Shown piece after piece: positions 55,780 through 62,489 of a DNA stretch of 64,000 bases (the first letter of the stretch is position 1; every line of letters begins with the position of its first letter). This stretch comes from Oscillatoriales cyanobacterium (lineage in GTDB: Bacteria; Cyanobacteriota; Cyanobacteriia; Cyanobacteriales; Microcoleaceae). The translations under genes and the position numbers were made by a program. The stretch is from contig RDXX01000047.1 of the NCBI GenBank assembly GCA_004292955.1, positions 1 to 64,000 of the forward strand, given 5' to 3'. The notes under the pieces are model-generated. The model made no database searches and had not been told where the DNA came from. It saw nothing but the letters and a program-made list of their open reading frames with translations.

Positions 55780-56028
55780 ATGACTTTACGAAAGCGAGCT
55801 AATTTAACCCAGCGACAAGTTGCTCAAGCCCTTGACGTTCGGGAATCTACCGTTTCCCAATGGGAACGAAAAATGTCCCCCCCGCATCTTGTCCCGTCTA
55901 AGATGAAAAAATTGCTGGAAATTTACCGGTGTACCCTAGATGACTTGATTGAGGCTTTTGAGTCCCCTAGGGTTGAGGTGTCTGAACCTTCTGCTGTTGT
56001 GGTAGCTAAGGGAGTTGGTAGGGGTTGA
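55780..56028 (+). CDS. Cro/CI-type XRE-family regulator
   Basis: 82 residues from ATG 55780 (MTLRKRANLTQRQVAQALDV). The frame begins at an earlier ATG (55738), but that codon touches the -10 box and would lie upstream of the predicted transcript start, so the inner ATG is preferred. The helix-turn-helix is LTQRQVAQALDVRESTVSQW. A region ending LIEAFE follows, typical of cyanobacterial XRE proteins. It probably binds the palindromes at 55699 and 56892, repressing itself and the plus-strand block. A strong terminator follows 13 nt after the stop. Confidence 0.88.
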   Translation: MTLRKRANLTQRQVAQALDVRESTVSQWERKMSPPHLVPSKMKKLLEIYRCTLDDLIEAFESPRVEVSEPSAVVVAKGVGRG

Positions 56029-56040
56029 TTTTAATCTGAT

Positions 56041-56077
56041 CACAAAAGGCGAGCGCTTTGAGCGCTCGCCTTTTGTG
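56041..56077. terminator. Strong bidirectional terminator
   Basis: Perfect 17-bp arms CACAAAAGGCGAGCGCT (56041-56057) and AGCGCTCGCCTTTTGTG (56061-56077) enclose a 3-nt loop, with AAAA/TTTT runs inside the outer stem. It separates the convergent XRE gene and TPR gene and can serve both. Confidence 0.9.
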
Positions 56078-56099
56078 TTGGTGCTGTTTCGACCGTCCC

Positions 56100-56831
56100 T
56101 TAATTGACAGAAACCGACCGTAAACGTTTCTCTGAATCCTTTTGGTAAGACAACAATTTGTATTTCTTGAATAAATTCACTGCTTGCTGAAAATCAGCTT
56201 TAGCCTTCTCTTTGTTCCCTACCCTTTGGTAAGCGTCCCCACGATTTAAGTAGGCTATTGCGTCATTGGGTGGGAGTATGCCGATTTTGATTGTTTGATT
56301 GAAGCAGTCAATAGCCAGTTCTAATTTTCCAAGTTTTGCGTAGCTGGTGCCGATTTTAAAGTTAGATTCTGCTGATTTTTGTAGCAGCGCGCGGTTCTCT
56401 TCGCGAAAGCCCTCAATCCCCTCTCCGCGCCAGTTGTGCCAAATAGCAGAAACTTCCATGTCCTCCGCGCTGCCATCTGCGATCGCCTCGTTGAGCATGG
56501 CTGCTGATGCTTCATTGTATTTTCGGATAGCTTCCTTGTATTTTCCTGACATTGCTAGCTTGTCCCCTGCTGTTTCTAGATTTTCAGAATTTTCGGTAAT
56601 TCTTCGTCCCTCGCTTTCTGTTAGAGCGTCTGCATGGCAGGTTTTCTTGTATTTTTCGTTATTTCCTTCAACCTGTTCGCTGGAAGCGCTTTTTTGGGAT
56701 GGGGTGGTGTTGGGGCTAGCTTCACTTGGATTTGAAATAGGGATTGGGATTGGAACAGGCACTACTAGGCAGCCGTGGCAGGCTGAAAGTGCGATCGTAA
56801 GCATTGCTGCTTTGGTAATGAGGTCTGGCAT
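56100..56831 (-). CDS. TPR-containing exported or lipoprotein-like protein
   Basis: 243 residues from ATG 56831. The hydrophobic N-terminus AAMLTIALSACHGC is signal-like with a possible lipobox Cys. A Pro/Ser linker then leads to TPR motifs (GKYEAIRKYNEASAAML; SYAKLGKLELAIDCFNQTI; NRGDAYQRVGNKEKAKADF). The longer frame running through the operator palindrome to 56951 is rejected. TPRs mediate protein contacts; in a mobile element a surface role such as superinfection exclusion is conceivable but unproven. Its promoter must lie near the O2 palindrome, on the opposite strand. Confidence 0.75.
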   Translation of the reverse strand: MPDLITKAAMLTIALSACHGCLVVPVPIPIPISNPSEASPNTTPSQKSASSEQVEGNNEKYKKTCHADALTESEGRRITENSENLETAGDKLAMSGKYKEAIRKYNEASAAMLNEAIADGSAEDMEVSAIWHNWRGEGIEGFREENRALLQKSAESNFKIGTSYAKLGKLELAIDCFNQTIKIGILPPNDAIAYLNRGDAYQRVGNKEKAKADFQQAVNLFKKYKLLSYQKDSEKRLRSVSVN

Positions 56832-56885
56832 AGGTGTTTCTGGTGGTGATATCAAAATTTTCTCAGGGTTTGGGTGATGACGCAA

Positions 56886-56930
56886 AAATAACGATAAACG
56901 CAAGCGTTTATCGTTATTTAATGCTATACT
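56886..56930 (+). promoter_or_regulatory. Operator palindrome O2 and promoter of the plus-strand block
   Basis: Perfect 16-bp arms (56886-56901 and 56904-56919) around AA; the core CGATAAACGCAAGCGTTTATCG minus its last two bases is the O1 counterpart. A -10-like TATACT lies at 56925-56930, the same 21-bp offset from GCG as at O1. Binding here would control the plus-strand genes from 57336 and perhaps the TPR gene in the other direction. Confidence 0.7.
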
Positions 56931-56936
56931 GATTTC

Positions 56937-57195
56937 ATCGCCAACAAACACCGCCCAAACCCCTGAGAGATAGCAGCCTCAGATACCTGAAAGATCTGCT
57001 ACGACGGTGCTTACAAGGCTTTAATCAAACCCTGATTGGGTGACACTCGGAAAGGAACAAGGGCTAGCTTACTGATTGACTGCCTGAATAATTGCCCTAA
57101 AAAGTAAGACTTGCTGGTTCGATGCCAGTTTGGTGGGCTGGTGACAGCCGGAAAGACGGCGACCTCTTTTCACTCTTACAAATTTACTAGCGTTG
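56937..57195 (+). other. Long untranslated leader of the plus-strand block
   Basis: About 260 nt between the predicted start site and the MITE-like element without a supported gene. Several short stems are visible (CTTACT/AGTAAG at about 57070/57104; CTGG-TTCGATG-CCAG, a T-arm-like hairpin at 57116-57130; GGCTG/CAGCC at 57138-57150). No tRNA or known riboswitch could be folded by eye. A structured RNA or an excision/attachment site is possible. Confidence 0.45.
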
Positions 57196-57320
57196 ATCTA
57201 ACAATACTTCGGACAGTTTTTCTATGGCCCAATGACTTATCCTCTATGACTTTGAGCCACTGTGGATAATTAAATCAAAGTCATGTCCACCCCTGACAAC
57301 TGTCCGGAGTATTGATCTAA
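57196..57320. mobile_element. 113-bp MITE-like insertion with 17-bp ends and 6-bp direct repeats
   Basis: Ends CAATACTTCGGACAGTT (57202-57218) and AACTGTCCGGAGTATTG (57298-57314) match with one mismatch. They are flanked by direct repeats ATCTAA (57196-57201 and 57315-57320). An inner hairpin ATGACTTTGA / TCAAAGTCAT lies at about 57246-57284. There is no open frame. It sits in the leader just before the first plus-strand gene. Confidence 0.75.
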
Positions 57321-57335
57321 ATCGCTAAAAAAATC

Positions 57336-57554
57336 ATGTTTAGAAATAGAAAAGTTCACGTAGATCAATCGCAATCCACGATCGGAGTTGACCGTATTAC
57401 CAATATCAACACAGTCAGGATTGCTGGGAAAGTAGTTAATCACGGCCCTACCAGCGAAATTACAGAAGGTGTAGACCTTTCTGAAGAATCGATCGAATCG
57501 ATCGGGATTGGCTTCAGCAAAAATGTATGGGTAAACGGTAAGCGTGTCTGTTAA
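57336..57554 (+). CDS. Small unrecognised protein
   Basis: 72 residues, soluble, with an even spread of Val/Ile and polar residues suggesting a beta-rich fold. No motif was recognised. The ATG is preceded by AAAAAAATC without a ribosome site. It is the first gene of the plus-strand block. Confidence 0.5.
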   Translation: MFRNRKVHVDQSQSTIGVDRITNINTVRIAGKVVNHGPTSEITEGVDLSEESIESIGIGFSKNVWVNGKRVC

Positions 57555-57583
57555 CTAACTAACTAATACTGGTGACACCTACC

Positions 57584-58357
57584 ATGTTAAAACTTACTGA
57601 CAAAAGTGGCGTAACAGCCCGGAGAGACGGGCCTACAATTCCCCTTAGCAAATCAATGCAAGTCACTCTCGAATACAAAACAGCCGTATCAGTAAAGGTA
57701 GAAATGTTCAAGCTCAATTTCCCCGACCTCAGACTACCCACTGAAAACGCCGAATCCCTGATCGACGAGCTAATTTCTCGATCGATTTGCGAACTCAAGC
57801 ACATGGTAGATTTCCTCGCCAAATCCTTCACCACCTCCCTGTCAGCCCCGAAAAGAAATTCCAAAGTTTCCTTATCTCGTTGGGTGGCTAAAGTTCTTTC
57901 CGAAGCAGTTGAGATTGAGCCTGTCGCCGAAGAAATACCGCTTGAATCTGTTCAGCCAGAAATTGTTGAACCCGAGATTTATGATATTTGCCTTTTGAGC
58001 GATAAATCGGACTCTAAGTATCGCACCACTCAAATTCCTCCCTGCTTGATCGACGGCGGTAGCCTGTATCACAAGAGCTTGTTGTCCTCCCATCCCGGAA
58101 GAATCATCTACTATCAAGTACCCTCCGAGCACCTTTCTAATATTCAGTGCGTCGGCTGTGATACTACCGAAATTGAATTGCTTTGCGAAGCTTTATCCGT
58201 TTCCAGGCACACTATTTGCGGTATCCCACCTAGATATCTAATCACCAAAGAGGGAGGGGTTTATGAGCGAATGCAGCGTGAGTTAATTTCTCGAAATTCT
58301 GTTGTTAGATACTTCCAAGTTTTGTCTGAGTATCTGTCGAATATTGCTGTCGTCTAG
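57584..58357 (+). CDS. Unrecognised protein of the mobile element
   Basis: 257 residues from ATG 57584 (an in-frame GTG four codons earlier is possible). There is no membrane segment. The N-terminal about 110 residues look like a folded beta/alpha domain. Acidic Glu/Pro-rich sequence follows (about 115-140), then a second domain with scattered Cys (CVGCDTTEIELLCEALSVSRH). No family was recognised. A 114-bp gap follows. Confidence 0.6.
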   Translation: MLKLTDKSGVTARRDGPTIPLSKSMQVTLEYKTAVSVKVEMFKLNFPDLRLPTENAESLIDELISRSICELKHMVDFLAKSFTTSLSAPKRNSKVSLSRWVAKVLSEAVEIEPVAEEIPLESVQPEIVEPEIYDICLLSDKSDSKYRTTQIPPCLIDGGSLYHKSLLSSHPGRIIYYQVPSEHLSNIQCVGCDTTEIELLCEALSVSRHTICGIPPRYLITKEGGVYERMQRELISRNSVVRYFQVLSEYLSNIAVV

Positions 58358-58471
58358 TCGGTTTCACGCACAAATCTTTCGATCATCCGCATATCCACAA
58401 GTCTAAGCAATGCTTGGGCGAGATTTCTGCGGGCAAAATTCACCACCGAACATTGAAAAAGGAATAGAAAA

Positions 58472-58690
58472 ATGAAAAAGTGCAAACCGGAACTTAAAAC
58501 CATCTGGCACGTACAACTCACTCTTGATTTGCCCCAATTTAGTATTGAATCAGGAGCTAGAGTTCTTGTTTTGGGCGGCCCCGAAAAAACTGGTCGCCTC
58601 CGCCCCGTTTATCTCAGCCCTTACCGGGTCTGTTTTCCCGGCGGTGGCTGCAAAATCATCCCCCGTCATTTACTGGTAGAAATTCAATGA
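58472..58690 (+). CDS. Small basic protein, coupled to the next gene
   Basis: 72 residues, beta-rich, with LVLGGPEKTGRLRPVYLSPY and a Gly-rich turn. AAAAAGGAATAG lies upstream of the ATG (AAGGA, 11 nt). It overlaps the next gene by ATGA (58687-58690). Function unknown. Confidence 0.6.
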   Translation: MKKCKPELKTIWHVQLTLDLPQFSIESGARVLVLGGPEKTGRLRPVYLSPYRVCFPGGGCKIIPRHLLVEIQ

Positions 58691-59085
58691 AAACAATTTT
58701 GGAACTGCAACAAGCCTTGCAAAGCATCGAAAATCAAATTGATGAAATCTTTGTTAGTGAACTTTTTTGTGAGATTGAACAGGACGATCGCTATAATCCT
58801 GGAGACCTGACGCTAGGTGATGCTTGGCACGGCGTCAACAGGACTAGGTTGGCTCTTGAATCTTTCGATCACTATCCTTGCAATCCTCCTGCTAAGGGCG
58901 ATAGTACAACCATCTCATCATCTGCCACTCTGAGGGCACACATTGCATCAGATCAATTGGCGGCGCTCATTTCTTCTGACCCCATGAACCGCTCTATTCC
59001 GCACGATCAGAAGATTGCTATGGCTGTCAAATTTGCTGATTTACTGCTGACTGACCTAGAGGTAAAAAAAGATGCAGGAATTTAG
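58687..59085 (+). CDS. Unrecognised helical protein
   Basis: 132 residues: an N-terminal amphipathic helix (ILELQQALQSIENQIDEIF), a middle section with DAWHGVNRTRLALESFDHY, and a C-terminal helix (DQKIAMAVKFADLLLTDLE). The start lies in the stop of the previous gene and the end overlaps the next gene by 14 nt, so the three are translationally coupled. No family was recognised. Confidence 0.6.
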   Translation: MKTILELQQALQSIENQIDEIFVSELFCEIEQDDRYNPGDLTLGDAWHGVNRTRLALESFDHYPCNPPAKGDSTTISSSATLRAHIASDQLAALISSDPMNRSIPHDQKIAMAVKFADLLLTDLEVKKDAGI

Positions 59086-59575
59086 CATTGATAAAAAGTG
59101 GAAATATCTACAGTTCTCTAGGTGTGACAACTCTGGGCAGGGCTGGACTTTAGATTTTTCCGACGAGCGATCTGGCATTCCACGCGATCGACTTTTGTCA
59201 GCAGGTCAAATTAATCTGAGAATCAAAAGCGATGATATTTTCTTTTTAGTATTCAATGTGCTTGCGGAGGATTCGCAACTCATTGAGTGCTCCGACGGAT
59301 TGCACCAAGCATTCTGGCTTGTTAATAGATCGCCTAGAGGCTACTGGAAAATCTTCCCTACTTTATTTAACCGAAATATGTGGAGGCAACTATCCAGCTA
59401 TCTCCGGTATCGTAGTAAGCACCACCCCCTTGTGATTGAATCGCTGAAGTTTGCTTGGATGAGTAAAAAACAGCTTCAGCTAACGCTGAGACTCATGATT
59501 GAATCCCTAGGGATTACGGACGAATTAGCAATATTTATCATTGAGGAATTGATTGCAGATAAGGAGGAAGAATGA
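59072..59575 (+). CDS. Unrecognised protein of the mobile element
   Basis: 167 residues. The first part reads as beta-rich (WKYLQFSRCDNSGQGWTLDF), the second as helical and basic, ending in an acidic helix EELIADKEEE. It overlaps its neighbours at both ends (14 nt and 4 nt). AGAGGTAAAAAAAG upstream provides a ribosome site. No family was recognised. Confidence 0.6.
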   Translation: MQEFSIDKKWKYLQFSRCDNSGQGWTLDFSDERSGIPRDRLLSAGQINLRIKSDDIFFLVFNVLAEDSQLIECSDGLHQAFWLVNRSPRGYWKIFPTLFNRNMWRQLSSYLRYRSKHHPLVIESLKFAWMSKKQLQLTLRLMIESLGITDELAIFIIEELIADKEEE

Positions 59576-60225
59576 GCGTAGAAGTTGAAGTAATGAGTGA
59601 ATCGATTCAATTTCAGAGTGAATCGATTCACCCTGAAATTGAATCGATTCACTTAAATAGCGAATCGATTGATGAATCGATTCGAGATAAATGGATGGGG
59701 GCAAATGAAGCGCTGAAACGCACAGGTCTTACGAAATCCGGCTTCCAGCGCTCAATATCTCACTTGCTAGGAGTTCGAGGTTGCCGGGTCGATTCAATCC
59801 GGCGAGGCAGCGCAAAGAATACTCGCTATTCGGAATTGGCGATCGCCTTAATTGCAGCCTGCGAGGCTAAAGATGAAGAAGTGATCGATCGGCTAATTCA
59901 AATTGCCAATCCGCCAGTGACCACACTCTGTGTAGTGGAAGTGGATCGCGTGGCAACACTGGAGGAAAAGATTGCTTTCATGAGGCAAAATGCTGTCGTT
60001 CACTCCCAAGAAATTGGGAGTAGTATCCAGTCCAAATTGACTCAAATTGCCCTCTGCAATCAAGCCAATCAGCAGCGATCGAATGCGCTGAATACCCTGG
60101 AGGTTCAAGAGGCCGAAAACCGAGGAATCGCTCAAGCACTGGAAATCTTCTCAGCCGAGGAGAAAGCCAAGGAAGACACCTTGGCTCATCTCCGGGCCCT
60201 GAAGATTTCAGGAAATCATCAGTGA
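59572..60225 (+). CDS. Putative DNA-binding protein with heptad ESI repeats
   Basis: 217 residues. The N-terminal 38 residues repeat the pattern SESIxxx (ESIQFQS, ESIHPEI, ESIHLNS, ESIDESI), encoded by phased GAATCGATTC palindromes. A helix-turn-helix-like segment follows (about 45-80, ANEALKRTGLTKSGFQRSIS). The C-terminal half is a coiled coil with many Gln/Glu (about 125-210). AAGGAGGA sits 7 nt before the ATG. The HTH suggests DNA binding, possibly to the palindromes in its own gene. Similar cyanobacterial island proteins exist as I recall, but no function is known. Confidence 0.65.
   Translation: MSVEVEVMSESIQFQSESIHPEIESIHLNSESIDESIRDKWMGANEALKRTGLTKSGFQRSISHLLGVRGCRVDSIRRGSAKNTRYSELAIALIAACEAKDEEVIDRLIQIANPPVTTLCVVEVDRVATLEEKIAFMRQNAVVHSQEIGSSIQSKLTQIALCNQANQQRSNALNTLEVQEAENRGIAQALEIFSAEEKAKEDTLAHLRALKISGNHQ
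59599..59683. repeat. Five GAATCGATTC palindromes, four at exact 21-bp spacing
   Basis: Copies start at 59599, 59620, 59641, 59662 (last base G) and 59674. The first four are spaced exactly 21 bp, i.e. two helical turns, and the fifth follows 12 bp later. They lie inside the coding sequence of the HTH-like protein. Iteron or operator function is possible. Confidence 0.9.
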
Positions 60226-60295
60226 GTCGTTGTCGGTCGATCGCGTGCAAAAGTTATCGGCCGGCATTCAAAAAAAATCGGAGCTTATTTATTTT

Positions 60296-60595
60296 ATGGC
60301 AAAAATCAAGAAGTCGCTTCACGATCTGAAATCTCAAGCATCTGAATTGGGTTTGACTCCCTACGCATCTCTCTACGGCGATCGGAGGCAACTGGCAACC
60401 TGGGAAAAATTGCTCGAAGGTAGCGAGGAGTTAGTACCTCTGCCAAAAAGGGCGATCGAGGTGTCTGACCGTGCCCAAATTAAGTGGAAATTAGCGATCG
60501 CCCTTTTTGTCGGGATGGTATCTTTGCTTTGCCTGTTCAGACCTTTGGTTGGCAAGTTACCTGTCAGAATCACAATCGAATTAGGAAGGAAGTAA
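60296..60595 (+). CDS. Small protein with one C-terminal membrane helix
   Basis: 99 residues from ATG 60296; an in-frame TTG 22 codons upstream is less likely. The N-terminal 65 residues are cytosolic and charged (KKSLHDLKSQASELG). One membrane helix follows (about 66-84, LAIALFVGMVSLLCLF) with a short basic end. Its stop overlaps the next ATG (TAATG). It begins a run of four overlapping genes, three of them for membrane proteins. Confidence 0.6.
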   Translation: MAKIKKSLHDLKSQASELGLTPYASLYGDRRQLATWEKLLEGSEELVPLPKRAIEVSDRAQIKWKLAIALFVGMVSLLCLFRPLVGKLPVRITIELGRK

Positions 60596-61080
60596 TGGGA
60601 GCAATGACAGCCTTATTCGGCGGTGGCGGTAGCGATGCCATCAGCCACAAATCAGAAGCGATTAGCAAACCAACGGATGCCAGCGTCATCACGCCACTAA
60701 ATCCCGGCAAGTTTACCTCTATCCGTTCCGTGCCAGTATGCGATACCCCGCGCTACTTCACCGCTGAGGAAGCGGACGCCATGAAGGAATTGGCAAAGGA
60801 AAAGACCGACGGCGCGCGCCAATCAAAACGCGCTTATGGGGCAATGACCAAGATTGAGGAAGCCGATGCAAAAGTCCATAAGCTGCACCGCGGGTACGAA
60901 AAAAGTGTCGCAACCAACGAACTAAAAAAGAAACGTGCTGATGCAGGTCTAGGTAAGCACTTGCAGGGGTTGCGTCCTGGTTATGCCCGATTAGGTTTTG
61001 GGCTTGAGAAAGCTGAAACCGATGCTACTGCACGGATAGAAGCCATCAAGACTAAGTTATTGGGCGGGGTGAAAGAATGA
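60595..61080 (+). CDS. Soluble helical protein in the membrane-gene cluster
   Basis: 161 residues from ATG 60595 in TAATG, with GGAAGGAAG just upstream; the longer open frame is a shadow of the preceding gene. The Gly-rich start (LFGGGGSD) precedes a long helical, Lys/Glu/Ala-rich middle (about 60-120). There is no membrane segment. It overlaps the next gene by ATGA. Function unknown. Confidence 0.6.
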   Translation: MGAMTALFGGGGSDAISHKSEAISKPTDASVITPLNPGKFTSIRSVPVCDTPRYFTAEEADAMKELAKEKTDGARQSKRAYGAMTKIEEADAKVHKLHRGYEKSVATNELKKKRADAGLGKHLQGLRPGYARLGFGLEKAETDATARIEAIKTKLLGGVKE

Positions 61081-61346
61081 TAAAGGCGATCGCACTTGGC
61101 AACAACTTTCTGCTGACTGCGATCACCTCCAGCTTCCTCTGCTGGATGGCGTCGCTGCACCCTTCCCTGCTGCTGTTCGTGCAGGCACTCTTTGCTCTCA
61201 AACTCATCGTCAGCGCTACTGCTTGGCTGCTGGACGATGCCATTATTGCAATCTTGAAAATAGACTTGCTACAGTTTCGTTTTCGGCTAGTCGCAAGCAC
61301 AGTCGCGGCCTTAGTCGGACTGGGGGTGATGCTGTGTCGCTCTTAA
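61077..61346 (+). CDS. Small polytopic membrane protein
   Basis: 89 residues with about three hydrophobic segments (about 5-24, 29-52, 68-87) and few charges. It starts in the stop of the previous gene and overlaps the following gene by 13 nt. Size and context recall holins or small membrane toxins, but no such family was recognised. Confidence 0.6.
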   Translation: MIKAIALGNNFLLTAITSSFLCWMASLHPSLLLFVQALFALKLIVSATAWLLDDAIIAILKIDLLQFRFRLVASTVAALVGLGVMLCRS

Positions 61347-61897
61347 AAGTTTGGGCTCTATCTATCTCTGGGGTTTGTTTGTGGCTAGCACCGCCATTCA
61401 TCTTTTCTCGCAGAATCCCTTTGCACAATTTCATGCAAGGTGTTGCCCTGGTTTTTAGTTTCGCGTGTTGCTTTGAAGCACGGCGCTGTGCTTTGAAAGT
61501 AGCAAAAGCTGAGGAATTTGAGGCTATGAAAGATGCCGCCGTGGCTGCTGACTTGGTAGATGAAATTAGTACGTCGGTGTACGTGTCCGAACAACAACGA
61601 CGGCAGGAAGCTGAGCTTATTCTAGCTTCCCAGCAAACTTCCGATGCGGAAGTAGCTTCCACGCGAGAAGCGCTGGAAGCCCAATGGAGAGAAGAATTTG
61701 AGCTTGCTTCCACTTCCGCCGAGTCCATCGAAATCCCTAGCGATTTGCTTCTGTGGCGGGAAGTGGAAGCGGCTACTTCCGAAGGTAAAACCCAAACTTG
61801 GATCATTGAGAATATTCTCAAAATGAAGGGACGCAAATTCGCGGATGGCAAGGCAAAACTTGCCGAGCTGACCTTGAAATTTGGTAGCAACTTTTAG
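61334..61897 (+). CDS. Membrane-anchored coiled-coil protein
   Basis: 187 residues from GTG 61334, with GGGGTG upstream; the longer frame runs through the preceding gene and is rejected. Two N-terminal hydrophobic segments (about 5-22 and 32-48) precede an Ala/Glu-rich coiled coil (about 55-135), and a C-terminal domain includes WIIENILKMKGRKFADGKAKL. That last stretch resembles a short helix-turn-helix-like tail. It is probably anchored with the coiled coil in the cytosol. No family was recognised. Confidence 0.6.
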   Translation: MSLLKVWALSISGVCLWLAPPFIFSRRIPLHNFMQGVALVFSFACCFEARRCALKVAKAEEFEAMKDAAVAADLVDEISTSVYVSEQQRRQEAELILASQQTSDAEVASTREALEAQWREEFELASTSAESIEIPSDLLLWREVEAATSEGKTQTWIIENILKMKGRKFADGKAKLAELTLKFGSNF

Positions 61898-61919
61898 TAA
61901 GAAATATAGGCTTGTGGAA

Positions 61920-62474
61920 ATGAATCCCGATCGCACGTTCATAATTTCAGTCCGCCCAAAATGGGCGGAACTTTTCTTTGATTCCAGTAACAGGAAGAGT
62001 GTCGAGCTCAGAAAGGCTGGGTTTAGTCGCCTTCTTCTCCCCGGCGACACAATTGTAATTTATGCCACGCTACCAGTTGGGGAAGCAATTGGGGTAGTGG
62101 TTGTCAGTAAATGTGAATGCAAGACGCCACAAATTTTGTGGCAATCGACGAATCAAGGGCACTTAGCCAAAGTTACCCGAAGTGAGTTTGAGGCCTATTA
62201 CCAGGACGCGAAAGCCGCGATGGCAATTTGGGTTTTTCTACCCAAATTATTTGAGCAGCCGGTTCCGCTCGCTAAACTTCGTCAAAACTGGGGATCTAAC
62301 TGGCAACCACCGCAACGGATTCAGAAGTTGAGCCCTAAGCAAGTAGCAGATCTATCTGAGATTGAGTACCCACTGCTAACTGTATGCCCACGGTGCGAAG
62401 GATGCGGGTGTGATTACTGCGACTTTGATGGATTTTACGACCCCAACGACAAAGACCCCGACGGCACAAACTAG
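61920..62474 (+). CDS. ASCH/PUA-like domain protein with a C-terminal zinc-binding cluster
   Basis: 184 residues from ATG 61920, with GGAAA just before. The N-terminal part (about 5-110) fits the ASCH fold: FIISVRPKWAELFF, KSVELRKAG, LLPGDTIVIYAT, and AIGVVVVSKCEC. ASCH domains bind RNA or modified nucleotides. The C-terminus has CPRCEGCGCDYCDFDGF, six Cys that could bind zinc, then an acidic tail. It immediately precedes the integrase gene (15 nt gap) and may be co-transcribed. Confidence 0.75.
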   Translation: MNPDRTFIISVRPKWAELFFDSSNRKSVELRKAGFSRLLLPGDTIVIYATLPVGEAIGVVVVSKCECKTPQILWQSTNQGHLAKVTRSEFEAYYQDAKAAMAIWVFLPKLFEQPVPLAKLRQNWGSNWQPPQRIQKLSPKQVADLSEIEYPLLTVCPRCEGCGCDYCDFDGFYDPNDKDPDGTN

Positions 62475-62489
62475 CATTAAGGACGATTA

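Noticed and set aside
57116-57150. tRNA in the leader (T-arm-like CTGGTTCGATGCCAG)
   Set aside because: No matching acceptor and anticodon stems could be paired around it.
61243-61890. 215-codon minus-strand frame
   Set aside because: It is antisense to two overlapping plus-strand genes that continue a coupled run; its composition is Ser/Ala/Arg-rich, typical of a shadow.
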